Shown here: piece after piece, positions 47,959 through 56,903 of the stretch | Position numbering within the stretch: position 1 is the first letter of the stretch | How the letters are laid out: each line of letters opens with the position of its first letter | From: Pedococcus sp. 5OH_020 | Lineage (GTDB): Bacteria; Actinomycetota; Actinomycetes; Actinomycetales; Dermatophilaceae | DNA: 64,000 nucleotides | Direction of reading: 5' to 3' | Assembly (NCBI RefSeq): GCF_027812955.1 | Contig: NZ_JAPYZV010000009.1 | Coordinates: 1 to 64,000 of the forward strand | Made by a program: the position numbers and the translations under genes | The notes under the pieces: generated by a model | Told to the model about the DNA's origin: nothing | Seen by the model: the letters and a program-made list of their open reading frames with translations, nothing else | The model's database searches: none

Positions 47959-48367
47959 ACTCCCTACAACCGATCACTTTTCAAGCGCCGGTATCGACCA
48001 GTCTTGGAGCGCCGTCCACAACTCGCCTGCGCGAGGAGCAGACGGCAGAGGCCACGGCCCTGCGGGCGGTACATCGTGCTCTCGAGCTTCGGAGGAAGCA
48101 TGAGGATCGTGTCGCATCGGCGCAGGCCGAGGTGGCGAGGGCGATGGTCGAGCTGGTGCGGGTGTCCGGAGCGGGGCGCGCCGCCCGGCTTACCGATGAG
48201 TCCGTGAAGGTCGTGCGACAGATGGCCCGTGATGCCGGGCTGACGCGAGACCAGATTCAGTGAGATGCGTCGCACCAGCCCTTCCGCAGATGGCAAGTCC
48301 GCCCCGCGGTTGTCCGCCGAATGGTGGTGAAGCAGCCTCAGCGTTCATCGGCCTCCGGCGGACCTGT

Positions 48368-48934
48368 GTGAGTAACGTGGTCCTCGTGGGCGACCGGCTT
48401 GTATGGGCGCGCGCCGTGGCGGAGCGCTACATGCCGCCGTTGGGGCGTCGATGGAGACACGTGCAAACCGTCGCAGCACGCGCTGCGTCTCTCCCCTTCG
48501 TCGGTGCTGATCACGAGCGGTTGGTTGCAGCGGCATACCTGCATGACATCGGCTACTCGCGCGATCTGGCTCATACCGGCTTTCACCCCATCGATGGCGC
48601 GCGGTTCCTCCGGTCGGTCGGCGAGGAGGACCTGGCTCGCCTGGTTGCCCATCACACCAACGCCAGATACGAGGCGCAGCTGCGTGGGTTCCAGGGGTAT
48701 GAGGCTGAGTTCCCCTATGAGGGAACGATCCTCGACACAGCGTTGACGTTCTGCGACCTCACAACGAGTCCGGACGGCCGACCGGTCAGCCTCGAGGAAC
48801 GTGTCATCGAGATTGTGCGTCGCTATGGCGATGACCACGTGGTGTCTCGTGCGGTCCTTGAGGGCGTGCCTGACTTTGAGCGTGGCCGTGAGCAGATCCG
48901 CCATCTATGCGAGGCGGCTGGGGTGTCTGTCTAA
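48368..48934 (+). CDS. HD-domain metal-dependent hydrolase
   Basis: The 188-residue protein has the HD-domain ligands: a histidine in RHVQTVAARA, the HD pair in AAAYLHDIGYS, a further histidine in LVAHHTNARYE and an aspartate in TFCDLTTSPDG. HD proteins hydrolyse phosphate esters of nucleotides or cyclic nucleotides. The GTG start (VSNVVLVGD) is the first plausible one after the IS-interrupted gene. It converges with the NUDIX gene (4-base overlap at the stops). Together they look like a small nucleotide-processing module carried by the mobile element. Confidence 0.8.
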   Translation: MSNVVLVGDRLVWARAVAERYMPPLGRRWRHVQTVAARAASLPFVGADHERLVAAAYLHDIGYSRDLAHTGFHPIDGARFLRSVGEEDLARLVAHHTNARYEAQLRGFQGYEAEFPYEGTILDTALTFCDLTTSPDGRPVSLEERVIEIVRRYGDDHVVSRAVLEGVPDFERGREQIRHLCEAAGVSV

Positions 48935-49398
48935 CGGATGGCGGGAGTTTGGCCGGTGAGGTAGTCGCTGATCCGCAAACGGATTGACGGGACCATGGGT
49001 AGCTCCGCGATCTCCTCGGGTGCGAAGGCCTTTACCTCGTGGGATTCGTCGCTCACCTTGATGCTGCCGCCGCTGACTCGGGCCAGGACGCAGATCGAGA
49101 ACTCCTGACGGACTTCGCCGTTGTCGTAAGCGAACACATGTTTGGGGTCGCTATAGATGCCCACAATAGCTGAAACCTGGACCTCGAGCCCAGTCTCCTC
49201 GCGGGTCTCACGAATCGCACAGTCAGCCACGGACTCACCGATCTCCATAGCGCCACCGGGCAGCGCCCACATCTCATTGTCGCGCCGCCGCTGGAGCACG
49301 ATCCGGCCGCGGTCGTCGACGACGACGGCCGACGCCGCCGGAACCAAGGAGTTTGCCGCCGGAGCCGCTGGGTCGTCGTAGAAGTCGCGGCGGCCCAT
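48931..49398 (-). CDS. NUDIX hydrolase
   Basis: The 155-residue protein has a complete Nudix box (GAMEIGESVADCAIRETREE, then TGLEV), with the glutamates that bind magnesium. Family members cleave nucleoside diphosphates linked to another moiety. It begins MGRRDFYDDPAAPAAN, a start often seen in actinobacterial members of this type. It follows the DUF5919-type regulator gene by 18 bases on the same strand, so the two form an operon. Confidence 0.92.
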   Translation of the reverse strand: MGRRDFYDDPAAPAANSLVPAASAVVVDDRGRIVLQRRRDNEMWALPGGAMEIGESVADCAIRETREETGLEVQVSAIVGIYSDPKHVFAYDNGEVRQEFSICVLARVSGGSIKVSDESHEVKAFAPEEIAELPMVPSIRLRISDYLTGQTPAIR

Positions 49399-49416
49399 TG
49401 TTGCCTCCTTTGCGGT

Positions 49417-50190
49417 TCAGGTGCCGGCTCGGATCGGCGTGGCGGGCCGATCCGGGTCGATCGGCCGGCTGTCCGACCATATCCCCTCGAAGTGAGCCGA
49501 AAAGCGAGAGAAGATTCCGTTCGGCCCGAGCCGACGCAGATGCAGCAACGGCGCTGACCTCCCGGGGGTCGCGTAGAGGTGCGGGGTGACGAGCATCTGG
49601 TCGTCGAACCTGAAGACCGAGTTGTAGAGCGGCGCGTCCTGAAACCTCAGGTCTGCATTCGGACAGTCGAGCAACGGCTGGAAGGCGTCAAGCGTCGACC
49701 TGATTCGGGGCACGAGGGTGATCGCCTCGTGTTCTTCCGCGTCGCGCCGCTGGACATGCTCGGACTGCGGGTCGGCGAGAGCGACGCGCACCCGACAACC
49801 TTGCTCGCACTTGTCCAGGAGGAGCTCGACCAGCTGCGGATGCTGGTGCGGCAGGAAGTACAGCGTGTAGCCGAGCAAGTCGATTTGTGCCCCTGCGGTC
49901 TTGAAGAAGTCCCACCAACGGTCTGCGTTGAGATCCGTGCGGTGTGGGTGGGCCGATACCAGCTCCGCTGCCGCACCCAGAGCATCCGCCGGTCGACGAC
50001 GTGCGCCCGGCCATAGGAACTCTTCGCTCTCTCCCACCAGTGCGGCGATCGTGTACCGGTGCCGTGGGTGTGGCGTCCGACCGGCGAGCCACCGCTGCAC
50101 GGTCTTGGGGTCCACGTCGGCTTTGCGGGCGAGCTGCTCCAGCGTCAGCCCGGATCGGGTGACGGCGGCGGTCATTCGCTCGTTGCTCAC
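49417..50190 (-). CDS. XRE-type regulator with DUF5919 domain
   Basis: The 257-residue protein has an N-terminal helix-turn-helix (LTLEQLARKADVDPKTVQRW). A C-terminal region of about 170 residues (IDLLGYTLYFLPHQHPQLVE, CRVRVALADPQS) matches, as far as memory allows, the DUF5919 domain, which resembles a degenerate phospholipase-D-like fold. The chosen GTG start (SNERMTAAV follows) has GAGGGG upstream. It is co-transcribed with the NUDIX gene and divergent from the transfer-associated genes, so it may control both. Repeats of AACGTC in the spacer are candidate operators. Confidence 0.8.
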   Translation of the reverse strand: MSNERMTAAVTRSGLTLEQLARKADVDPKTVQRWLAGRTPHPRHRYTIAALVGESEEFLWPGARRRPADALGAAAELVSAHPHRTDLNADRWWDFFKTAGAQIDLLGYTLYFLPHQHPQLVELLLDKCEQGCRVRVALADPQSEHVQRRDAEEHEAITLVPRIRSTLDAFQPLLDCPNADLRFQDAPLYNSVFRFDDQMLVTPHLYATPGRSAPLLHLRRLGPNGIFSRFSAHFEGIWSDSRPIDPDRPATPIRAGT

Positions 50191-50226
50191 AGCACCCCTC
50201 AGGACGCCCCGGACGCCAGCTGTCCT

Positions 50227-50269
50227 GACGTAAACGTCCTGAACGTCCCACATGCGCGGTGTGAACGTC
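50227..50269. promoter_or_regulatory. AACGTC repeat cluster in a divergent spacer
   Basis: AACGTC occurs at 50233-50238, 50242-50247 and 50264-50269, and the first is part of the palindrome GACGTAAACGTC at 50227-50238. The cluster lies between the divergent XRE-type regulator and the plus-strand genes, a typical place for an autoregulatory operator. Confidence 0.4.
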
Positions 50270-50328
50270 AAGCGTTGGCGGCCTGACTAGTGACAAGGAG
50301 AAGACCACGAACGAGAGGACCGGCCGCC

Positions 50329-50952
50329 ATGAAATCGACGTTCCACACCGGCCAACGCTTGGCCACCTCCGACGGCAGCCACCTGTCAAGCAACGATGGC
50401 CGCCCTGTGGATGTTGCCGTCAGCGGCGCGAACTGTCCGCCGTTGGGCTCCCCGGGATCCCTTGAGCGAGGGGCGCACGGTTCCCTGTGCGAGGAGAACG
50501 GGACCTGCGGCCTTGTGCTGCGGGAAGTGGACGGGAAGGCCATGTCGAATGCAGAACGTGCAGGCCACCGACTGCACCGCGCCCTGGCGGCCTGCTCCTC
50601 CCTTTCCGAGACGAGCACGCAGCGCGACGAGCTGTGGTTCACGGTGCAGCGCGCCGTATGCACGAACACCACGTTCACCGTTGCCCCGCACGGCTCCAGA
50701 AACGCCGTGGAGGTGACACCCGAACACGCCACCGACGAGCTGATCTCGGCCATGCAGTGGCTCCTGCGACACGAGCAGACAGCTCGCCTCCTCTCACCCA
50801 CGGCGCTGTACGTCGCATTAAGGGGCCACGCCACGCGAGGTGCCTTTGGATCGGCCCGCGCGGCTCAGGCAGATCTCCTGCGCGGGTTGACCGATGTGCC
50901 GCCGGGCGCTCCGGTCACGTGGTGCGACCTGGAGGAGACCGGCGCGGCATGA
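50329..50952 (+). CDS. hypothetical protein at the head of the transfer cluster
   Basis: The 207-residue protein has no recognised family. It has a polar N-terminal half with several cysteines (GANCPPLG, CEENGTCGLVL) and a helical C-terminal half (ATDELISAMQWLLRHEQTAR). No signal peptide or membrane segment is seen. The ATG at 50329 has GAGAGG upstream; a GTG at 50290 is possible. Its stop overlaps the next start by ATGA, so the two genes are coupled and probably belong to the conjugation module. Confidence 0.6.
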   Translation: MKSTFHTGQRLATSDGSHLSSNDGRPVDVAVSGANCPPLGSPGSLERGAHGSLCEENGTCGLVLREVDGKAMSNAERAGHRLHRALAACSSLSETSTQRDELWFTVQRAVCTNTTFTVAPHGSRNAVEVTPEHATDELISAMQWLLRHEQTARLLSPTALYVALRGHATRGAFGSARAAQADLLRGLTDVPPGAPVTWCDLEETGAA

Positions 50953-51350
50953 AACCGGAGGAGACCTTTCACGTATGGGTGGCCCGTGAGCTCGAGATCG
51001 ACGACACCCAGATCGAAAGCATGCGTTTGGACGCTGCCTTTGACCTGCTGGTCTCACGCTTCGAGCTCGCCCGCAGGAGAGGCTCGAACGATCCGGTGTC
51101 CACCGGCTCGACGAAGCACGCTGGCGGCAACTCGCGCCTGTGCACCAAGCGCATGCTCGAGCACTTGGGCTATACGCCAGCCGAGCGGCGAGCGGTGCAG
51201 CGGCTGCTCGCCGGTTCCGCCAGCGGTTGGCCGGGGCTGCTTCGGTTGTATGCCGCCGGCATTCAGCTCTCGCCGGTCGATCGCCAGTACGCGAGGCGCC
51301 AGCTCAAGGTGTTCTCGGTGCAGCCGGCTGCCCGCGCGGGGAGGCAGTAG
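50949..51350 (+). CDS. small hypothetical protein
   Basis: The 133-residue soluble, basic protein has no family that I recognise. It is predicted mostly helical (MRLDAAFDLLVSRFELARRR, KRMLEHLGYTPAERRAVQRL). The start overlaps the upstream gene by ATGA. A DNA-related role is possible from the basic character, but nothing proves it. Confidence 0.6.
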   Translation: MKPEETFHVWVARELEIDDTQIESMRLDAAFDLLVSRFELARRRGSNDPVSTGSTKHAGGNSRLCTKRMLEHLGYTPAERRAVQRLLAGSASGWPGLLRLYAAGIQLSPVDRQYARRQLKVFSVQPAARAGRQ

Positions 51351-51366
51351 GCGAAATCGCTGCCCG

Positions 51367-51846
51367 TCACCTGGCCCTGAGCGGCTCCAGGCAGGGGTGG
51401 GTCGCTAGGGCTGTAACGCCATAGATCTGGGCCACTGCCGCGACGGCGACCAGGGATGACGCTTCCCCGGAAAACAGCCGAGGCCGGCCGTCACCAAAGT
51501 CGAGCACCACATGCCCGGCATCAAGGTCGGCCTCGAAGCCGATCAGGGAACCCCACCACAACGAAGCCAGCTCGCCGCTGCCCAGCCGCAGGATGAGCCT
51601 GCGGTCGGTGATCATCACCTGCGACGGCGAAGCCTCGCTCCACTGGCCGTCCAGTCGCACGCGAAACCATGTCGCTGCCACCCGCCGGATGGTCTCATCT
51701 GGTCGAAGCGCCACACCCAGGAGATGGGCGTCGATGGCCATGGCGGACCGCAGCCCGGCGTACTCGAGCGCCAGCATCCGGGCGTCCGCGACCACCAGCG
51801 CGGCAGCGTCGATGTCGCCTGACGACCTGCGCTTGAGTCTCACCAC
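51367..51846 (-). CDS. hypothetical protein, PH-like fold
   Basis: The 159-residue protein has a mid-section with strands such as SPSQVMITDRRLILRLGSGE and LASLWWGSLIGFEADLD, the pattern of bacterial PH-like domains that often begin with a 'xxxTDRRLxxR' strand. The gene lies alone on the minus strand inside the plus-strand transfer cluster. No operon partner or function is evident. Confidence 0.6.
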   Translation of the reverse strand: MVRLKRRSSGDIDAAALVVADARMLALEYAGLRSAMAIDAHLLGVALRPDETIRRVAATWFRVRLDGQWSEASPSQVMITDRRLILRLGSGELASLWWGSLIGFEADLDAGHVVLDFGDGRPRLFSGEASSLVAVAAVAQIYGVTALATHPCLEPLRAR

Positions 51847-51915
51847 CGATCACCTCCCAAGACAGGTGCCCTCACACTGTGCCTCACGGTAGGGACATCG
51901 CCAACCAGCCGCTCC

Positions 51916-53016
51916 ATGGTGCCCCCGCTGGCCCGTCTCCCAACCATGCCTGCGTTGCGTGCGATGGTTGCGGTGGGCGCCGCCGTCATCCTGGTTGCTG
52001 TGGCGGCCCTGGGAGCGGCCCCGGCCTGGGTTCCCGAGCCGACACGGCTACCGGCATGCACGACCACCGGGCCGCTGTCCGGTCTGACGGACGGCCAAGC
52101 GGAGAACGCGCGCATCGTCGCAGCCATAGCGGAAGCCAGACTGGGCCCGGACGCCGCACTCATCGCCGTGATGACCGCCCTGACCGAGTCCAACCTACGC
52201 ACCCTGGCCAACCCGCACGACCCGACCGGAACGGCATACCCCCACCAAGGACTCGGCTACGACCACGACTCCCTGGGGCTCTTCCAACAACGGCCAGGCT
52301 GGGGCACAGCCGCCGCCCGCATGGATCCCGTCGCCTCCACCAACCTATTCCTGGATGCGGTCGAGGCCCACCCAGGCTGGCGAACCGAGCCGGCCTGGCA
52401 GGTCGCGCAAGACGTCCAGCAATCCGCCTTCAACGGCATGCCCAGCCTCGGCAACGGCGGCTCCAGCGCCTACGGGGGCAACTACCTAACCCACCAAGCC
52501 CAGGCTCGGGCGATCCTCAACGACATCGGCGTGACGGCGGGCACCGCGACATGCGGCGCCGCGGCGGGCTCGGCGGTCCAGATATCCAATGCTGGATCGT
52601 TCGGACTGCCCCCCGGCTACGGGATCTCGCCCGACACCCCCATTGCCGCCCGCCGTGCCGTGACCTTCGCGCTGGCCCAGCTCGGTAAGCCTTACTTGTG
52701 GGGTGCCACCGGCCCTGACCGCTTCGACTGCTCGGGGCTCACACAGGCGGCCTGGCGGGCAGGGGGTCACCAGCTCGGTCGAACGACGTGGGACCAAGCC
52801 GCCGAGGGCTCCCCCACATCCATCAACACCATACGCCCCGGCGACCTGGTCCTGATTCCCGGATCGGATGGCTCACTCGCCTCACCTACCCACGTAGGCC
52901 TCTACGTGGGGAGCGGGCTGGTCGTTCACGCCCCGAAGAGCGGTGACGTCGTCCGGGTGACACGGCTGACGCGGTTCATCAGCGGCGGTTTGGCGGGCGT
53001 ACGACACATCGCCTGA
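51916..53016 (+). CDS. cell-wall hydrolase, SLT-like plus NlpC/P60
   Basis: The 366-residue protein has an N-terminal membrane or signal segment (ALRAMVAVGAAVILVAVAAL). A lysozyme/transglycosylase-like domain follows (ALIAVMTALTESNLR, SLGLFQQRPGWG). The C-terminal NlpC/P60 domain has catalytic cysteine in RFDCSGLTQ and histidine in PTHVGLYVG. It would open peptidoglycan at the site of the mating channel, the role of VirB1-type enzymes. The start is the first ATG; one ten codons later is as likely. It is the first clear gene of the type IV secretion cluster. Confidence 0.88.
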   Translation: MVPPLARLPTMPALRAMVAVGAAVILVAVAALGAAPAWVPEPTRLPACTTTGPLSGLTDGQAENARIVAAIAEARLGPDAALIAVMTALTESNLRTLANPHDPTGTAYPHQGLGYDHDSLGLFQQRPGWGTAAARMDPVASTNLFLDAVEAHPGWRTEPAWQVAQDVQQSAFNGMPSLGNGGSSAYGGNYLTHQAQARAILNDIGVTAGTATCGAAAGSAVQISNAGSFGLPPGYGISPDTPIAARRAVTFALAQLGKPYLWGATGPDRFDCSGLTQAAWRAGGHQLGRTTWDQAAEGSPTSINTIRPGDLVLIPGSDGSLASPTHVGLYVGSGLVVHAPKSGDVVRVTRLTRFISGGLAGVRHIA

Positions 53017-53099
53017 GCGGCGGCGATTCCCATGGTGCCCCGTAGCCGGGGTTACCCCTACGACGCGGGGCCGGGCTCGCGTAACCGAGAGGAGACCTC

Positions 53100-53384
53100 A
53101 TGGCGCTGCCAGCCATCGACATCCGCCCCAACAGCTCAGGCCTGCCGGGCATTCAGGCACTGTCTGAGATCGTCGGCGCCCTTCTCACCTTCGGCCTCGT
53201 GGCCTCCGTTGCCGGAGTCGCCTTGTCCGCAATCACCTGGGCGATCGGGTCCAACTCCTCCAATCCGCACCTCGCGGGGCGGGGAAAGACCGGCGTCATC
53301 GTGGCGGCGGCCGCGGCCATGTTGATCGGCGCCGCCAACACCCTCGTCACGTTCTTCACCAACGCGGGGGCCTCGATTCGATGA
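53100..53384 (+). CDS. DUF6112-like small membrane protein (pilin-like)
   Basis: The 94-residue protein has two hydrophobic helices (IVGALLTFGLVASVAGVALS and TGVIVAAAAAMLIGAANTLV) joined by a short polar loop. This is the architecture of VirB2/TrbC-like components and of the DUF6112 family found in actinobacterial conjugation clusters. GAGAGGAG precedes the ATG. Its place between the cell-wall hydrolase and the VirB8-like gene agrees with a channel component. Confidence 0.72.
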   Translation: MALPAIDIRPNSSGLPGIQALSEIVGALLTFGLVASVAGVALSAITWAIGSNSSNPHLAGRGKTGVIVAAAAAMLIGAANTLVTFFTNAGASIR

Positions 53385-54199
53385 TGCGCCATCGCCGACA
53401 TGGCGTCACAAGAGCGCAGCGCGGACTCATCATGTTGGCGGTGCCCCTCCTGACCGCTGTGCTGGCGGCCACAATCTGGAGCATTCGTCAGCGGAGCCAC
53501 TCCGACGGCGGAGCCGGCACCGCGCCCAACACGGTCGAGCGGCGCCACCCGGTTGGCCCGTCTTCGCGACCCACGAGAGCGCCCATAGCCGACGCCGACG
53601 TTGAGGCAGACATCGCCCGCCTCAAAGCCATTCGTCCTCCCACCCCAACCAAGCGGACTGCCGGATTGCAAACCCCGGACGAGTCCCGCAACCAACCAGA
53701 CCTCTATGCGCGCGCCTTCGTTCAACGGTTGCTCACCCAGGACTACCGGACCAGCCGCGAGAAGCACTTGGCGTGGGTCCAGACCGAATCCGCACGAACC
53801 GACGAGCCGCTGGTGACCGGTCTGGTTCCCCCAGAGCTGCGCAACCGGGTAGCACTCTTCTCGGTAACAAGCCAAGGGCCCGGGCCGGCACCGATTCCCT
53901 CTCCCGCGGAGTGGGATCGGCTTGGCGCACTGGGCGCTCACACCACCGCGACCGTGCAGCGAGTCACCGAACCTCTCGTCTGGTCGAACGCTGCCGAGGC
54001 AGGCCGAGTCTCGGATCCCGGCGTCACGGCCCGGGAGGTGACCGCCCTCGTCACCCTTCACACCGGCTCGGGTGCGCCTGATACGTCGACCGTCTCGAGC
54101 ATCGCGCTGACCTTGAACCTGGTCGGTCCTCCGACCCGCGACACCTGGGCCTTCGTCGCCGTCATCACGTACCGGGCCGTTCCCATGGGGGCACCGTGA
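53381..54199 (+). CDS. VirB8/TcpC-like transfer protein
   Basis: The 272-residue protein has one N-terminal membrane helix (GLIMLAVPLLTAVLAATIWS), a proline-rich linker, and an external alpha+beta domain from about residue 100 to the end. That layout is typical of VirB8/TcpC assembly proteins. The start overlaps the upstream stop, and its own stop overlaps the GTG of the next gene. The family assignment rests on layout and context, as no strong motif is visible. Confidence 0.6.
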   Translation: MMRHRRHGVTRAQRGLIMLAVPLLTAVLAATIWSIRQRSHSDGGAGTAPNTVERRHPVGPSSRPTRAPIADADVEADIARLKAIRPPTPTKRTAGLQTPDESRNQPDLYARAFVQRLLTQDYRTSREKHLAWVQTESARTDEPLVTGLVPPELRNRVALFSVTSQGPGPAPIPSPAEWDRLGALGAHTTATVQRVTEPLVWSNAAEAGRVSDPGVTAREVTALVTLHTGSGAPDTSTVSSIALTLNLVGPPTRDTWAFVAVITYRAVPMGAP

Positions 54200-55434
54200 G
54201 CTGTACGGGGGTCCTGGCCGTGAGCCCCCTGTGCCAAGCGGCCTCCCTGGTCGGCGACCAGGCAGCAAACGCCGCTGACGGCGCGTTCACCGGCATAGCC
54301 GCGCACTTCACCGTCGCAGCGACGGACGCCACCCAGTGGTTGTGGAAACAGCTCGACACCGCGACCAGCCTTGACCTGGCCTCGCCGCATCTGTTGCGTG
54401 AGATGGCGGCGACCGCCGCGATCGCCGGCGTCCTGTGCCTTGGCCTGTTTCTCATCCAGGTCGTCGCCTCGGTGCTGCGACGTGAACCCGGTGGACTGGC
54501 CCGCGCCGTCACCGGCCTGGTCGTCAGCTTTATCGGTTCCGCGCTTGCCCTCGTCACTACGAGGGCCCTGCTTGGCGCCGTTGATGCCCTCAGTGCGGGT
54601 GTCGTCGCGTTCACCCTTGATACCAACATGGCCGGGATTGGGGCCATGTTCGACTTCACCCAGCTGGCAGGCGTACAGAACCCAGCCGTCGCCCTGCTCT
54701 TTGCGGCGGTCATCCTCGTCGCCGTCGTCATCGTCTGGGCGGCCATGACCGTCCGCAAGATGATGCTTCTCATCGCCGCTGTCCTGGCACCCCTGGCCTT
54801 CGCCGGAGCAACCGCCGACATCACCCGGGCATGGACGCGGCGCTGGATCGAGTTCGTCTGCGCGATGGTCGTCTCCAAGCTGCTGCTGGTGATCATTCTC
54901 AGCATCGGCGTCAGCGTCGTCATGGGGGCCGGCCAGGACGGCGCCGGGGTCACGCAGACCGGCACCCAGCTCGCCGCCGGATCGCTAATCCTCCTCCTAG
55001 GCGGGTTCTCGCCATGGATGGCGATCAAAATGTTCTCCTTCGCCGGTGACACCCTTCACGCCGCCCACCTCACGGCGGCGCAGGCATCCACCGGCGCTCG
55101 CACGGTGGTTGCAGCCCCGCAGAAGGTCGCCGCCCTGCACTGGCAGGTCGGCAAGCTGACCGGCGCATCCAATGCCACTTCCGGCACTCTCCAAGCACCG
55201 CCTCGGCCAACGGCTCAAATCGCCGCGACGACAGAGCCGCCGTCGACGCCGCCAGCCCCCACGGCGCCGCAGGCGCCTGCAGGTGGGGCCGCCATCGACG
55301 GAGCAATCGCTCCAGGAGCGGCCCCGGCACCAACCCAGGCCGAGAGTCCAACTGCGGAGCCGGCGGGCGCTCGCCAACCAGCGAGGGCAGAGCCACCGCA
55401 GCCGCCACGTCGCACCCCACCGAGCCAGCCCTGA
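54196..55434 (+). CDS. VirB6/TrbL-like polytopic membrane protein
   Basis: The 412-residue protein has at least six membrane helices (MAATAAIAGVLCLGLFLIQV, AVALLFAAVILVAVVIVWAA, AMVVSKLLLVIILSIGVSVV). A long proline/alanine-rich cytoplasmic tail from about residue 330 (PPSTPPAPTAPQAPAG) follows. This is the TrbL/VirB6 type of channel protein in actinobacterial T4SS clusters. It starts with GTG overlapping the previous stop. Confidence 0.78.
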   Translation: MSCTGVLAVSPLCQAASLVGDQAANAADGAFTGIAAHFTVAATDATQWLWKQLDTATSLDLASPHLLREMAATAAIAGVLCLGLFLIQVVASVLRREPGGLARAVTGLVVSFIGSALALVTTRALLGAVDALSAGVVAFTLDTNMAGIGAMFDFTQLAGVQNPAVALLFAAVILVAVVIVWAAMTVRKMMLLIAAVLAPLAFAGATADITRAWTRRWIEFVCAMVVSKLLLVIILSIGVSVVMGAGQDGAGVTQTGTQLAAGSLILLLGGFSPWMAIKMFSFAGDTLHAAHLTAAQASTGARTVVAAPQKVAALHWQVGKLTGASNATSGTLQAPPRPTAQIAATTEPPSTPPAPTAPQAPAGGAAIDGAIAPGAAPAPTQAESPTAEPAGARQPARAEPPQPPRRTPPSQP

Positions 55435-55456
55435 CATCGATAAGGCGGAAAGCCAC

Positions 55457-56902
55457 ATGATCGCGGCGTCTCAACCTCTCACCGTTCGGTTTGGCCGCCT
55501 GCCCCGGCGCGGCCTGATTCTCGGCCTATCGACCCCACGGGTGGTGTGCGTCGCTGGCGCGGCCGGGACCGTCATCCCCGCCCTCACGTGGATGGGAATC
55601 GTTGGCGCCCTCATGTCCGCTCCCCTGTGGCTCAGCTTCGTTGCGCTTGCTTTCGCTCCGTGGAACGGCGGCGCTGCGGTTGAGACGCTGCCCACCGCTG
55701 GCCATTTCCTGGCGCGACGTGTCAGGGGCCAGACCCGGTTCCTCGCCCGGCCCGACGCGCCGCGGCCTGCCGGAACGCTTGCCCTCCCAGGCGACGCCTG
55801 CGCGCTGAGGTTTCACATCGACGGCCCGTCGGGAGCGGCGATGGTTCATGACCCTCACGAACAGACCCTCACCGCCGTCGCCCTGATCCAGCACCCGGCA
55901 TACGTACTCTTGTCCCCCGAAGAGCAAGGGCGACGCGTCCACGGCTGGAGCCGCAGCCTCGCCACCCTGGCCAACGGCTCCACCGCAAGGATCCAGGTCC
56001 TTGAGTCCTCCTTGCCAGACTCGGGCCGAACCATCACTGATTGGTGGCAGACCCGGGGGAGCGAGGACAACCACCAGTGGGCTGTGCACCAGTACCAACA
56101 GCTCATGCGGCGCTGCGCCCCCTCGGCGGCCACCCACCGCACCCTGATCGCCATCGCCATCGACCTCAAGGCGGCGGCGCCGGCCATCCGACGATCCGGC
56201 AGGGGGATCACCGGAGCCGCCGCCGTCCTTAGCCGGGAGATGGACGCGCTCGGCTCCACCCTGATCGGGGCCGAGCTGCGGCTCGTCCACTGGCTCGACG
56301 AGACCCAGCTCGCTCGAACCCTCCTGGGGGCCTACGACCCCGGAATCGACCAGCGGCCCACAGGACCGCTGCACTCGTCACTTAGTGCCGCCGGCCCGAT
56401 GGCCATCCACGAGGAGTGGCACCGGCTGCGACACGACACCGGTTATTCATGCGTCCTGTGGATCCGTGAGTGGCCGCGCGTCGAGGTCCCGAGCCACTTC
56501 CTGCACTCCCTCGTCTTTCAGCCCGGCGTCCGACGCACCCTGTCCATCACCGCGACACCAGTCCCCGTCAGCAAGGCCATCCGCGACATCCGCCGCGCCA
56601 AGGTCGAGCACGCCACCGATGCAATGCAACGGGCCAGAATCGGGGCCATCACCGACCTCGCCGACGCGGCCGAGCTCAACGACGTCCTAGACCGAGAACG
56701 CGCTCTCGTTGCGGGCCACGCCGAACTGCGCTTCACCGGCATGGTCACCATCACCGCCACAACCGCCGACGACCTTGAGGCGGCCGTCGCAGCCGTCGAA
56801 CGGGCAGCCATCCAGTGTGGCTGCGAGACCCGGCGACTTCTGGGGCAACAGGCCCAGGCCTTCACAGCCGCAGCACTGCCGCTCGCGCGGCGGGTGAGCT
56901 GA
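55457..56902 (+). CDS. SCO6880-type conjugation protein
   Basis: The 481-residue protein has two N-terminal membrane helices (VCVAGAAGTVIPALTWMGIV, LMSAPLWLSFVALAF). A large soluble region with DWWQTRGSEDNHQWAVHQYQ and VPSHFLHSLVFQPG follows. This matches the family typified by Streptomyces SCO6880, which always precedes a VirB4-like ATPase in such clusters. It may act as the N-terminal half of a split VirB4. GGCGGAAAG precedes the ATG, and the next gene starts one base after the stop codon. Confidence 0.8.
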   Translation: MIAASQPLTVRFGRLPRRGLILGLSTPRVVCVAGAAGTVIPALTWMGIVGALMSAPLWLSFVALAFAPWNGGAAVETLPTAGHFLARRVRGQTRFLARPDAPRPAGTLALPGDACALRFHIDGPSGAAMVHDPHEQTLTAVALIQHPAYVLLSPEEQGRRVHGWSRSLATLANGSTARIQVLESSLPDSGRTITDWWQTRGSEDNHQWAVHQYQQLMRRCAPSAATHRTLIAIAIDLKAAAPAIRRSGRGITGAAAVLSREMDALGSTLIGAELRLVHWLDETQLARTLLGAYDPGIDQRPTGPLHSSLSAAGPMAIHEEWHRLRHDTGYSCVLWIREWPRVEVPSHFLHSLVFQPGVRRTLSITATPVPVSKAIRDIRRAKVEHATDAMQRARIGAITDLADAAELNDVLDRERALVAGHAELRFTGMVTITATTADDLEAAVAAVERAAIQCGCETRRLLGQQAQAFTAAALPLARRVS

Positions 56903-56903
56903 G

